A stretch of 64,000 nucleotides of DNA from Arenibacter latericius DSM 15913 (lineage in GTDB: Bacteria > Bacteroidota > Bacteroidia > Flavobacteriales > Flavobacteriaceae), in NCBI RefSeq assembly GCF_000424985.1, contig NZ_AUKX01000004.1:62001-126000 (forward strand). Direction: 5' to 3'. Under the pieces are notes generated by a model. That model was not told where the DNA came from. It saw only the letters and a program-made list of their open reading frames with translations, and did no database searches. The position numbers and the translations under genes were made by a program. Shown one piece after another: positions 52,209 to 60,372 of the stretch (its first letter is position 1; each line of letters begins with the position of its first letter).

Positions 52209-53135
52209 ATGTCAAAATCCAAGAACACCCCAATGATTATAATGGCATTCTTTGCTATTTATGTTATCTGGGGTTCAACTTTTTTATTCAATAAAATTGC
52301 AGTCCAGGAACTACCTCCTTTTATGTTGGCTTCCATCCGTTTTTCTGTTGCTGGAATATTAATATTTATTCTATGCAAGTTTTTAAGAATTCCCCTGACC
52401 ATAACTAAGCAACAGTTAAAAAACTGTATTATAGCCGGATTCCTATTCTTATCGGTAGGAAATGGATTTGTAGTTTGGGCATTGCAATATGTGGATAGCG
52501 GATTAGCTGCGTTAGAAATAGCAGCCCAACCTTTGGTAATCCTCATTTTGATGCGGGTTTTAGAAGGAAAGAAAATTCAGCCCATGTCTTTTGTAGGTGT
52601 GGCTATAGGAATACTAGGTATCTTTTTATTGGTAAGTCAAAACCAAATTATAGGTGATGAGAATACCTTGTTGGGAATGGCGATAATTTTTATGTGTATG
52701 CTTAGTTGGGCCTTTGCCAGTTTATTTGTGGCTAAAGCAGATTTACCCTCTAATTATTTTGTGAATACAGGCTTTCAAATGTTTACAGCTGGTATAATTT
52801 TATTAATTGGTAGCCTTGTTATTGGTGAAGAATGGAGCCTACCAACTCAATGGGATAGTGCAGTTCAATATTCCTTACTATTTTTAATTTTGTTTGGGAG
52901 TATATTAGCTTTTACTGCTTTTAACTATCTACTTAAATTGGTTTCCCCGGAAAAGGTAGCCACCTCTACTTATGTGAATCCTGTAATTGCCCTTATTTTA
53001 GGTTGGTTGTATTTAGATGAGCAAATTACTACTCAGTCGGTTATAGCAGCAATGATATTATTAACAGGTGTTTATTTTATAAATACTAAGAAGAAATTAG
53101 TGTTGTTTAGTAGGTTTTCCTCAAAAAAATCATAA
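52209..53135 (+). CDS. EamA/DMT-family transporter
   Basis: A 308-residue inner-membrane permease with ten predicted helices in two EamA repeats (about residues 9-145 and 155-295). The first opens IYVIWGSTFLFNKIAVQELP, the common EamA WG-S/T signature, and ALQYVDSGLAALEIAAQPLV and LLKLVSPEKVATSTYVNPVI mark equivalent positions in the two halves; YLDEQIT is the ELI-like loop. Drug/metabolite export is the family theme; the substrate is unknown. It stands alone. Confidence 0.92.
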   Translation: MSKSKNTPMIIMAFFAIYVIWGSTFLFNKIAVQELPPFMLASIRFSVAGILIFILCKFLRIPLTITKQQLKNCIIAGFLFLSVGNGFVVWALQYVDSGLAALEIAAQPLVILILMRVLEGKKIQPMSFVGVAIGILGIFLLVSQNQIIGDENTLLGMAIIFMCMLSWAFASLFVAKADLPSNYFVNTGFQMFTAGIILLIGSLVIGEEWSLPTQWDSAVQYSLLFLILFGSILAFTAFNYLLKLVSPEKVATSTYVNPVIALILGWLYLDEQITTQSVIAAMILLTGVYFINTKKKLVLFSRFSSKKS

Positions 53136-53582
53136 ATCATTTGCCTTAGGCCGATTCCATAAAAATATTGATTTAAATTTTACATAAGCCAAGGGCTATT
53201 CTAAATTTAGTTGATATAAAAGTACTGGGAGATTTCCGATATAAAGTTTGAAAGCTTATATATTTTTAGAGTTAAATACTTTTTGATTTTTCAAATAAAC
53301 CAGGTTGATTTTCAATCTAATAGGTAGTATTCGTGTAGTTAAATTATTCCTTTAATTTTAAAAAAAAATTCAAAAAACCACAATATTTACAAAATTCCCC
53401 AAAAAAAGAGGTGTGAATTATGTGTCAATTTTGATGATATTTCAACTATCCCTTAATTATTCCCTTAAATTATTATAGTTTTCTAAAATCTTGGAACTTT
53501 TACCCTTAAGTTTTGCCCAAGGCATTTTAGAACCTATAAGTTTGCACTATAATTAATTGAATTATAATTACAATTTTTATTT
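53136..53582 (+). other. 447-bp spacer holding a promoter
   Basis: Very AT-rich, with an A-run around 53360-53410. A good Bacteroidota promoter lies at 53512-53544. No ORF, hairpin terminator for the EamA gene or RNA gene was recognised. Confidence 0.55.
53512..53544 (+). promoter_or_regulatory. Complete Bacteroidota promoter before the first FKBP gene
   Basis: TTTG at 53512-53515 and TAAGTTTG at 53537-53544, separated by 21 bp, match TTTG-N17-23-TAnnTTTG. Transcription would start about 30 bp before the ATG at 53583. Confidence 0.65.
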
Positions 53583-54011
53583 ATGAGTAAAGTAAAAGAG
53601 AATGATACGGTAAACGTTCATTACACAGGTAAGTTGAGCGACGGGACAGTTTTTGATAGTTCATTAGAGCGCGAACCTATACGTGTTACCTTGGGTCAGG
53701 GAAGTCTTATTCCAGGTTTTGAGAAAGGCCTAATCGATATGGAAGCCAATGAGAAGAAAACCGTTGTCATTCCTAAAGAAGAGGCTTATGGTGAGGTAAG
53801 AAAAGATATGTTCCATCCTGTTAAAAAGGAGGAATTACCAGGAGATATGAAGCCAGAGGTTGGTATGGGCTTAGTTGCCACTAGCCCAGATGGTGTAGAA
53901 AATCAATTAAGAGTAGCTGAAGTTCATGATGATCATATTATCCTAGATGCTAATCACCCATTAGCAGGTCATGATCTTACTTTTGAACTAGAAGTTGTTA
54001 GTATAGGTTAA
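53583..54011 (+). CDS. FKBP-type peptidyl-prolyl isomerase, SlyD-like (copy 1)
   Basis: A 142-residue cytoplasmic isomerase/chaperone. FKBP core: VNVHYTGKLSDGTVFDSSLE at the start and GQGSLIPGFEKGLIDMEANE (about 38-57), interrupted by the IF (insert-in-flap) domain (about 70-125) as in SlyD, then GHDLTFELEVVSI closing the fold. The His-rich metal-binding tail of E. coli SlyD is missing. A close paralogue lies at 59843-60271 with identical length. Preceded by a good promoter and followed by a bidirectional terminator. Confidence 0.94.
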   Translation: MSKVKENDTVNVHYTGKLSDGTVFDSSLEREPIRVTLGQGSLIPGFEKGLIDMEANEKKTVVIPKEEAYGEVRKDMFHPVKKEELPGDMKPEVGMGLVATSPDGVENQLRVAEVHDDHIILDANHPLAGHDLTFELEVVSIG

Positions 54012-54062
54012 ACTATAAAACGTTTAATTGCGTTTTATCTTTTGGATAAAGTATATTCAAGG

Positions 54063-54091
54063 AAGAAGGCCACTAAATTAGTGGCCTTCTT
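54063..54091. terminator. Bidirectional terminator
   Basis: AAGAAGGCCACTAA (54063-54076) pairs with TTAGTGGCCTTCTT (54078-54091). It lies between the convergent FKBP (stop 54011) and TonB receptor (stop 54114) genes. Confidence 0.88.
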
Positions 54092-54113
54092 ATTTGTTAT
54101 AGATGAATCTAAA

Positions 54114-57017
54114 TTAATTTAAGGTAAAGCTTAATCTAGCAAAAAGGAATCTCCCTCCAATACCAAACTGTTGTGCTCTTCTAGACCAATCAAATCGGCC
54201 ATCACTTCTATTCCCATACTGTTCTTCAGCTCTATCAGGATAAATATCGAACAGGTTATTGGCACCTAAGGTAATGGTAAGCGATTCTGTAGCCTTATAT
54301 CCAAGAGAAAGGTCGGTTACTAGTTTACTGCCAAAAACTTGTTGATTAGCAACTGTAGTGGTAGCTTCTGTGACCTCTCCGAAATATACATTTCTAAGGA
54401 AAACAACGAATTTATCAGAGGTTAGGCTATTAGATAAATTAATTTTAGTTCTAGGAACTGCTTCTTCCAAGTATACCCTACTATCTTCTGGGAAATAAGT
54501 ACCTACTAATCCGGCATCGCTCAATATTTTAGAAGCATTAATTTCACCTACCTGTTTGGTTTTGGAAAAAGTACCTGCAAGATCAGATTTTAGCTTCCAA
54601 TTGGCGCCTAAGTCTGCATCGTGGGTCACGACAACGTCTAAGCCCTTAGATTCGGTATCAATGGCGTTGGCAAAGAAAGATGCTGCCGTAGCATTGGCTT
54701 GTCTTAAGAGATTAAATAGCTCTAATTGTGCACCCGAATAGGAGGCGGGAACCCCTCCGGTACCTGTTCCAGCATCAGCAGTAGGTGCAAACTGACCAGT
54801 GTAGACCACTCGGTCATCTATAGATACAAAATAACCATCTACGGTTACTGTAATTCTAGCGTCTGGGAATTTGGCAGTAAGACCTAAACTAATACTTTGG
54901 GAGGTCTCTTCCTTTAATTGTGGTATCCCTAAAAGTTTAGCTGCTCTACTATCGTTGGCAAAGGTTCCTACTTCCTGTGGATTACCTTCATTATCAAATA
55001 TAGTAGAAGTGGAATTAAAGTTAATCTGATGCAGGGAAGGGGCCCTAAATCCGGTATTTAAAGCACCACGAATGTTTAAATTATCAGTAGCTTTAAACCT
55101 ACTAGCCAATTTAAAATTGATAGTGGAGCCAAAATCGCTATAGTTTTCATAACGGGATGCAAAGCTTGCTAAAAAAGCTTCTGAAAAATCGGCTTCTATA
55201 TCAAAATATCCAGCGACACTGCTTCGCCCTCTAGACAATTCGTTTTGTGGTGCAAATCCTGGAAATACTTGTGATCCTCCGGGTCTAGAGCTACCAAAGA
55301 AATCTTTAGAAGGTTGTTGGGAAGCTAGTGTAATCCTTTGTCCTTCTGTCGTATATTGCGTATAAGAAGCTTCTTCCCCAGCCATTATATCATAATTTTC
55401 AACTCTATATTCAGCTCCAAAAGCAATGTTTAGGCCAGACATCACATCATCAAAAAACTGAGATATATCTAGATTAGAGGTGTTTTGGGAAAAAGAAAAT
55501 CCACCTGCATCGAACAAGGTAGGGGAAGCATTTTGCATAGAGGCATTAAAGGTGTTTCCTATGGTGTATAAAAAAGCATTCTTACCATAGGTGTTGCTTA
55601 AATCTACATTCCAATCTCCTATCATTCCTTTAATTCCCAATGAGAAAGATTGGTCTTTGATGTGCGAATTTATTTCTGGCAAAAACCCGTTAAGGTAGGC
55701 AGGGGTAAAGGTCCTGCTCTGATTAGGTAGTCTATAAAATCCTGCTGAATTACCGGTTCTAGCACTTATACCTGCAAATGAATACAGTTCTGTTCCCAAA
55801 TCATCTAAAGGCAAAGAGAAATTAGCAAATAAACGACCTCCTCTAAGGGAAGACTGACCTACTCTCATATTAAAATCGCTTCTTTGTAATCCTCTAGCCG
55901 AAAGTTCTGCGGCGGTAGCGTCTGCACTTAGAATTGTTCTTAATTCTTCTTTAGTTGTTGCGCCATTACGATTAATTCCAGCCTGGTCTGCATATTGTAT
56001 TACATCGGCTACATCATCATCCAATAATTTAAATATATCATATCCATCAGCATTTGCCACTCGTTCTACAGTATTGTACAAATTAAAGATTTCACCTTCC
56101 CATTCTTTCATTCTGCTGTACTCTTTTCGCACGTCAAAATCACCTGATAGGTTTATAAATCCACCATTATCGCCTAAGGGGATACCATAACTTGCTGCTA
56201 CGTTAGTTGTTTCTCCATCTACACCTCCTGTTTGATCGTTGGCTTCTTTAGTGAAATGTGCACCAGTGGTAACGGTAGTAGTTAGTTCATTAACATTTTT
56301 GTTAAGAATTATATTAATTACCCCTGCAATAGCATCGGAGCCATATTGGGCTGCAGCACCATCTCTTAATACTTCTATACGTTGAATTGCCGAAGCAGGA
56401 ATTGCATTTAGGTCCGTCCCTACACTTCCACGACCAAAGGTACCGTTTACGTTAATGAGCGAAGAGGTATGTCTCCTTTTACCATTAATAAGGACCAAAA
56501 CTTGATCTGGGCCTAACCCTCTAAGAGAAGCTGGATCTATATGATCTGTACCATCAGAAATGGTTTGGGTATTGGAGGTAAAGGAAGGGGCCACATAATT
56601 CAGTATCTGATTTAAGTTGACCTGCGGAGCTACATTGTTTAACTCCTTCATATCTATTACGTCTACTGGAACTGTACTTTCGGTAGCCGTTCTATTAGGA
56701 TTTCTAGACCCTACAATGATTACCTCTGATAGTGCTAAACCAGAATTTAGCGTAATATTCATCACTGTCTGATCTACTCTAAGCTGAAGGGTTTCAAATC
56801 CAATATAAGAAACCTTTATCATGTCTCCAATATTAGCCTCCAAGGTAAAATTACCATCAAAATCTGAGGTGGTACCAATAGTAGTTCCAACAACAACTAT
56901 TGATGCCCCAGGTAATGGCGCCCCCTCTTCGTCAGCAACTGTTCCAGTAATCTGGGCATTGGTAAGTGCAATTGCTCCTAATAATAAAACAATTAATGTT
57001 AAATAATTCTTTTTCAT
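54114..57017 (-). CDS. TonB-dependent outer-membrane receptor with carboxypeptidase-like N-domain
   Basis: A 967-residue outer-membrane importer. Signal peptide (about 1-21, ending TNA) then a CarboxypepD_reg-like domain (ITGTVADEEGAPLPGASIVV, about 23-42), a plug domain (about 118-235, with GLGPDQVLVLINGKRR and IERIEVLRDGAAAQYGSDAI-like AIQRIEVLRDGAAAQYGSDA) and a barrel ending in LFARLSFTLN, whose final aromatic-rich strand suits BAM assembly. No SusD partner lies next to it, so it is not a SusCD pair; it may import a siderophore, cofactor or other ligand. Close to haem/siderophore-like receptors of Bacteroidota, but the ligand is not identifiable. Confidence 0.93.
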   Translation of the reverse strand: MKKNYLTLIVLLLGAIALTNAQITGTVADEEGAPLPGASIVVVGTTIGTTSDFDGNFTLEANIGDMIKVSYIGFETLQLRVDQTVMNITLNSGLALSEVIIVGSRNPNRTATESTVPVDVIDMKELNNVAPQVNLNQILNYVAPSFTSNTQTISDGTDHIDPASLRGLGPDQVLVLINGKRRHTSSLINVNGTFGRGSVGTDLNAIPASAIQRIEVLRDGAAAQYGSDAIAGVINIILNKNVNELTTTVTTGAHFTKEANDQTGGVDGETTNVAASYGIPLGDNGGFINLSGDFDVRKEYSRMKEWEGEIFNLYNTVERVANADGYDIFKLLDDDVADVIQYADQAGINRNGATTKEELRTILSADATAAELSARGLQRSDFNMRVGQSSLRGGRLFANFSLPLDDLGTELYSFAGISARTGNSAGFYRLPNQSRTFTPAYLNGFLPEINSHIKDQSFSLGIKGMIGDWNVDLSNTYGKNAFLYTIGNTFNASMQNASPTLFDAGGFSFSQNTSNLDISQFFDDVMSGLNIAFGAEYRVENYDIMAGEEASYTQYTTEGQRITLASQQPSKDFFGSSRPGGSQVFPGFAPQNELSRGRSSVAGYFDIEADFSEAFLASFASRYENYSDFGSTINFKLASRFKATDNLNIRGALNTGFRAPSLHQINFNSTSTIFDNEGNPQEVGTFANDSRAAKLLGIPQLKEETSQSISLGLTAKFPDARITVTVDGYFVSIDDRVVYTGQFAPTADAGTGTGGVPASYSGAQLELFNLLRQANATAASFFANAIDTESKGLDVVVTHDADLGANWKLKSDLAGTFSKTKQVGEINASKILSDAGLVGTYFPEDSRVYLEEAVPRTKINLSNSLTSDKFVVFLRNVYFGEVTEATTTVANQQVFGSKLVTDLSLGYKATESLTITLGANNLFDIYPDRAEEQYGNRSDGRFDWSRRAQQFGIGGRFLFARLSFTLN

Positions 57018-57449
57018 AATTGGGTTGTTTATTGGTTATTGTTTTAAAAGTTAAGAATTTTTAACCTATCATTTATTAAATAAGAGGAAAAACTATAATC
57101 ACTTATAAACATAAACCTATTTATTATGAAATAGTTAGCGGTATTTATTGCCCACTTATCACTTAAATAATGCTAGTACTTCTGTGATTGTTTTGCTTTA
57201 GTAAGTTACTTGTTTACCGAAATAAGAAAGGAAAGAAGTAATACTATTTGATTTATTTTTTGGAGAAAATAAAAATACTTTTATAGCGCTTCATAAATTG
57301 AATTACATAGCGTATCTTTGTTAAAGTACCATGGGTAGTAGAAGCTCTTAAATCTACGTTTTTTGAAAGACTATTCTTGTAAAAATACAATGTTTGGTTT
57401 TAGAACATCTCCCCCTCATGGAATATTTTAATAATAACTAAATTTAGGA
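57018..57449. other. 432-bp divergent spacer with cold-shock leader
   Basis: It separates the TonB receptor (minus) from the cold-shock gene (plus). A TATCTTTG -7 element at 57313-57320 would give a leader of about 120 nt for the cold-shock gene. No ORF or other RNA was seen. Confidence 0.55.
57313..57320 (+). promoter_or_regulatory. Bacteroidota -7 element of the cold-shock gene
   Basis: TATCTTTG matches TAnnTTTG exactly, 130 bp before the start codon at 57450. The -33 TTTG at usual spacing is not obvious. The implied long leader resembles those of cold-shock genes. Confidence 0.45.
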
Positions 57450-57902
57450 ATGGCAAAATCGCAACAGACGTATAATAAAAGCGAAAAAGAAAAAAAGCGT
57501 TTAAAGAAGAGAGAAGAAAAGCAAAAGAAGAAATTAGCCCGAAAAGCTGAGGCAAAAGAAAACCCAGGAATTCAGTTTGCCTACGTTGACCACGATGGTA
57601 ATTTAACCGACACTCCACCAGATCCATCCGAGAAGGTAGAAATAGATGCTTCTACGATAGAAATAGGTATCCCTAAGAAAGAAGAGGGTGATGTAGAGGA
57701 ATTTGATCCGGTAAGAAATGGAAAAGTTTCCTTTTTTGATCATTCTAAAGGATTTGGATTTATCATCGATTCTGAAAATAACGAAAAATATTTTACTCAC
57801 GTTAGCGGCTTAATTGACGAAATAACGGAAAATGATAAGGTCTCTTTTGAACTTGAAAAAGGAATGAAAGGGATGAACGCAGTAAGAGTAAAGAAAATTT
57901 AA
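57450..57902 (+). CDS. Cold-shock domain protein with basic N-terminal extension
   Basis: A 150-residue nucleic-acid-binding protein. The C-terminal cold-shock domain (about 87-150) has RNP1 KGFGFIIDS and an RNP2-like KYFTHVSGL. Residues 1-35 are almost all Lys, Arg, Glu and Gln (SEKEKKRLKKREEKQKKKLA), a likely RNA-binding or coiled helix, and 40-85 is an acidic linker (DPSEKVEIDASTIEIGIPKK). This is twice the usual 65-70 residues of Csp proteins; similar extended forms are known in Bacteroidota. A long leader suggests thermosensitive control. Role inferred: RNA chaperone. Confidence 0.9.
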   Translation: MAKSQQTYNKSEKEKKRLKKREEKQKKKLARKAEAKENPGIQFAYVDHDGNLTDTPPDPSEKVEIDASTIEIGIPKKEEGDVEEFDPVRNGKVSFFDHSKGFGFIIDSENNEKYFTHVSGLIDEITENDKVSFELEKGMKGMNAVRVKKI

Positions 57903-58346
57903 TCTTCAAGTTTTTACTTCATAAAAGAATATTCGGAATAGCATAGGAACTATATTTTTATATAAATAATATGTTATTCCGAAAATCCTTCTTGGATTAC
58001 CCAAAATATCTAGTAACTATCCTAAGCCAAATATTAACGAAAGGGCTAAGAGTCCACGTAGTTACACAAAGCCCTTTTCATAAAGTTATAGGGGCTTAAT
58101 TTTTTTTCTACCTAGAAATCACATCTATTTTTGGTTTAATAGCTATTTTGTTGTTTTAACAAACCTTAATACCCTACATTTTCTTCTAGTAATATCTCAA
58201 TAATTAGTTTAAACCACCAAAACTTATTGGTAATGGTTTAAGAACTCTAGTTTTTTAGTTCTCTATAGTCAATTCTCTCCAAAATAAATTTTATCTTTTA
58301 TCCCGTTTATTAAAGAGGTCATTTTCATATTAAAAAATTGAACATT
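57903..58346 (+). other. 444-bp spacer with a weak hairpin
   Basis: AAAGGGCT (58040-58047) and AGCCCTTT (58070-58077) could form an 8-bp stem with a 22-base loop as a weak terminator for the cold-shock gene. The rest is AT-rich with no ORF seen; the serine hydrolase begins at 58347. Confidence 0.5.
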
Positions 58347-59627
58347 ATGAGTAAGGTTTTAAGATTAAAGCTAGTACTGCTTTTGCTGTTTTTAATAACA
58401 GTTGGGCATGCACAAAAATTAGAATCAACTGCCCCAGAGGAGGTAGGTATGTCTACCCAGAGATTAGATCGACTTTCTAAGGTGATGGAGCAATATGTGA
58501 AAGACGGTAAAATGGCCGGAAACGTAACCTTAATTGCGAGAAAAGGCAAGATTGTTTATCACCAAGCTTTTGGAAAAAGCGATATGGAATTAAACAAGGA
58601 AATGACTACAGATGCTATTTTTAGAATTGCCTCTCAGACCAAGGCTATTGTTAGTGTGGCTATAATGATACTTCAGGAAGAGGGTAAACTATTAATTGCC
58701 GATCCTATTGGTAATTATTTACCAGAATGGAACGAGACTACGGTAGCACAAAAGAAAGAGGATGGAGGATATGAAGTAGTACCAGCCCAAAGAAAAATCA
58801 CTATCAGAGATTTATTGACACATACCGCAGGAATTGGGTATGGCCATGGCCCAGCAAAAGATGAATGGAAAGCCGCAGGCATTCAGAATTGGTATTTTGC
58901 TGATAGGAATGAACCTATTGCAGAAACTATTGCTAGAATGGCTAAACTACCCATGGATGCACAACCTGGAGAGCGATTTGTTTATGGGTATAATACCGAT
59001 ATCTTAGGCGTAATCGTAGAAAAAGTTTCTGGACAGTCTTTAGATCAATTTATAAAAGAACGGATTTTAGAACCTTTGGAAATGAAGGATACCTATTTCT
59101 ATTTGCCCAAAAATAAATCGGACAGATTAGCTACTTCTTATATGGCTTATAGTGGAAAAGATTTGGAAAGGGCTCCAAACCCTGGATTGGGAGTGGGGCA
59201 GGGGCATTACGTTAAAGGGCCACGGAAAAGTTTTTCTGGAGGAGCCGGATTACTCTCTACCTCTTTAGATTATGCTACCTTTTTACAGATGATGCTAAAT
59301 GGTGGAGCATATAATGGGAATCAAATTTTATCACCAAAAACAGTAGAGTTGATGATTTCAGATCACGTAGTGTCTAGGGATATTACCTACTCTGGAAGGA
59401 GTGGTTCCGGATTTGGTCTTGGTTTTTCTGTCACCAAAGACGTAGGTCAACGTGGGGTGCCAGGTTCTGTAGGAACGTATGAATGGGGAGGTGCTTATGG
59501 CTCTACTTATTGGGTAGATCCTGTAGAGGAATTAGTTGTTGTGTATTTTAAACAACTTATACCTACTAACGGAGTAGATGATCATGCTAAATTGCGAAAT
59601 CTTGTGTACCAAGCAATTATAGAGTAG
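58347..59627 (+). CDS. Secreted serine hydrolase, class C beta-lactamase/EstB-like family
   Basis: About 426 residues with a signal peptide (MSKVLRLKLVLLLLFLITVG, then HAQ). Start set at the ATG at 58347 and not the TTG at 58338. The active-site S-x-x-K is SQTK in FRIASQTKAIVSVA (about 90-103). The Tyr motif is VYGYNTDILGVIVEKVSG, typical of the EstB/CubicO type. SGSGFGLGFSV near 350 replaces the KTG box. Such enzymes are esterases or D-aminopeptidases more often than beta-lactamases; substrate not known. Monocistronic. Confidence 0.88.
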   Translation: MSKVLRLKLVLLLLFLITVGHAQKLESTAPEEVGMSTQRLDRLSKVMEQYVKDGKMAGNVTLIARKGKIVYHQAFGKSDMELNKEMTTDAIFRIASQTKAIVSVAIMILQEEGKLLIADPIGNYLPEWNETTVAQKKEDGGYEVVPAQRKITIRDLLTHTAGIGYGHGPAKDEWKAAGIQNWYFADRNEPIAETIARMAKLPMDAQPGERFVYGYNTDILGVIVEKVSGQSLDQFIKERILEPLEMKDTYFYLPKNKSDRLATSYMAYSGKDLERAPNPGLGVGQGHYVKGPRKSFSGGAGLLSTSLDYATFLQMMLNGGAYNGNQILSPKTVELMISDHVVSRDITYSGRSGSGFGLGFSVTKDVGQRGVPGSVGTYEWGGAYGSTYWVDPVEELVVVYFKQLIPTNGVDDHAKLRNLVYQAIIE

Positions 59628-59793
59628 TAAGGTAAAAGCTTTTTTTTATGGCTTTTTAATCTTGAAATTGTAGTTATTAGTCATGAAAATAAACCTCTTA
59701 ATATATTGACAAAAAGTAGAATACTAATTGTTAAGATTATGTAAATTACAATGGATTTCCCACATAATATTCTTTTAGGGAAACAATATCTCA

Positions 59794-59801
59794 TAGTTTT
59801 G
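59794..59801 (+). promoter_or_regulatory. Bacteroidota -7 element of the second FKBP gene
   Basis: TAGTTTTG is an exact TAnnTTTG match, 41 bp before the start codon at 59843, similar to the spacing in front of the first FKBP copy. Confidence 0.45.
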
Positions 59802-59842
59802 CAAAATAAATCAACTGTTTAAAATTAAGAGATTTAAGTTTT

Positions 59843-60271
59843 ATGACTAGAGTAAAAGCAGATGACACGGTGAAAGTTCACTATACCGGAAAATTAAAAA
59901 ATGGTCAAGTTTTCGATAGCTCTTTGGAAAGAGGCCCATTAGAAATTACATTGGGCAAAGGGATGTTGATTCCAGGGTTCGAAAAAGGGTTGTTGAATAT
60001 GGAAGTAAAGGAAAAGAAAACTATTAGTGTCCCGAAAGAAGAAGCTTATGGTGATATAATAAACGAATTATTTCACGAAGTAGAATTGAACCAACTTCCT
60101 CCAGATATTAAACCGGAAATAGGGATGGGATTAACTGCTAAAAATGAAGATGGCACAGAGCATCATCTACGAATTACAGATGTTAAGGAACATAGCGTGG
60201 TATTAGATGCTAATCATATTCTAGCGGGTCAAGATTTGACGTTCGATTTAGAAGTAGTTGAGATATTATAA
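59843..60271 (+). CDS. FKBP-type peptidyl-prolyl isomerase, SlyD-like (copy 2)
   Basis: A 142-residue paralogue of the protein at 53583-54011, the same length and with no gaps needed in alignment by eye: VKVHYTGKLKNGQVFDSSLE, GKGMLIPGFEKGLLNMEVKE, KPEIGMGLTAKNEDG and AGQDLTFDLEVVEI. More than half of the residues are identical. Differences cluster in the IF domain (about 70-125), where substrates bind, so the two copies may serve different clients. Ends before a strong bidirectional terminator. Confidence 0.93.
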   Translation: MTRVKADDTVKVHYTGKLKNGQVFDSSLERGPLEITLGKGMLIPGFEKGLLNMEVKEKKTISVPKEEAYGDIINELFHEVELNQLPPDIKPEIGMGLTAKNEDGTEHHLRITDVKEHSVVLDANHILAGQDLTFDLEVVEIL

Positions 60272-60290
60272 GTTAGATTTTAAAAGTAAT

Positions 60291-60328
60291 AAAGAAAGAC
60301 CTTTAGTTTATATTGAAGGTCTTTCTTT
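60291..60328. terminator. Bidirectional terminator
   Basis: AAAGAAAGACCTT (60291-60303) pairs with AAGGTCTTTCTTT (60316-60328) between the convergent FKBP (stop 60271) and topB (stop 60373) genes. Confidence 0.88.
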
Positions 60329-60372
60329 TTATAGCCTAATACTATATGAAGACTAGATTACAGAAGATTAAT

